Shown piece by piece: positions 63,980-64,000 of a stretch of DNA of 64,000 bases. Each line of letters opens with the position of its first letter. Position 1 is the stretch's first letter. The translations under genes and the position numbers were made by a program. Under the pieces are notes generated by a model. The model saw only the letters and a program-made list of their open reading frames with translations. It was not told where the DNA came from and did not search any database. The stretch lies in contig NC_088325.1 in assembly GCF_910592395.1 (NCBI RefSeq), positions 5,239,501-5,303,500 of the forward strand. The letters are read 5' to 3'. The DNA is from Lineus longissimus (Eukaryota; Nemertea; Pilidiophora; Heteronemertea; Lineidae).

Positions 63980-64000
63980 ATGTTTGAAAAAATAATTATC
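63980..64000 (+). CDS. Start of a further gene, cut by window edge
   Basis: An ATG (caaaaaacaatg) opens a frame 21 nt after the previous stop; seven codons are visible (M-F-E-K-I-I-I). The tight spacing matches the other genes of the cluster. Confidence 0.4.

Overview
The window is nuclear DNA of an invertebrate animal, most likely marine. It has introns with GT-AG borders, phase-1 immunoglobulin exons, no operons of the bacterial kind, and a dense mix of metazoan transposon classes (Ngaro/DIRS, CR1, L2-like, Ty3/gypsy, MULE, hAT, pogo/Tc5 and many foldback MITEs). I cannot name the species; lancelet, hemichordate, mollusc or cnidarian relatives would all fit the repeat content.

Layout. 1-2.2 kb: a foldback element with a 6-bp target duplication, then a Myb/SANT-like exon. 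3-17.6 kb: a degraded tandem segmental duplication. It carries at least two copies of a short signal-peptide first exon (7440-7494 and 16252-16306) with shared 5' and intronic flanks. A 6.06-kb Ngaro-type tyrosine-recombinase retrotransposon (7771-13833) sits in one copy, and the other copy preserves the empty site. 17.8-25 kb: a deleted transposase remnant, a 273-bp tandem duplication, a foldback element and a ~3-kb long inverted repeat built of ~300-bp units. 26.4-27 kb (minus strand): the transmembrane and cytoplasmic-tail exons of a membrane receptor. 27.7-31.8 kb: a nearly intact CR1-type LINE (minus strand). 34.6-35.5 kb: a hAT remnant. 36.2-37.9 kb: three exons encoding two Ig domains.

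42.3-56.7 kb is a nest of transposons. A Ty3/gypsy element (LTRs 43327-43502 and 56544-56733, tRNA-Gln primer site, polypurine tract) was invaded by an L2-like LINE inside gag and by a complete MULE with a 9-bp duplication near its 5' end. A 943-bp TIR element, also with a 9-bp duplication, lies just upstream. 59.2-60.5 kb: an intact pogo/Tc5-like transposase gene.

The most unusual part is 60.9-64 kb. An imperfect ~134-nt hairpin is followed by at least four intronless, co-directional, AT-rich genes spaced 10-39 nt apart, three of them seen in full. They are a 362-residue soluble protein, a 76-residue tail-anchored protein, and a long coiled-coil protein with several hydrophobic segments whose C-terminal part lies behind two in-frame TAA codons; a fourth ORF starts at the window edge. 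This compact arrangement is not that of host genes and suggests a virus-derived or self-replicating element. Its continuation lies outside the window.
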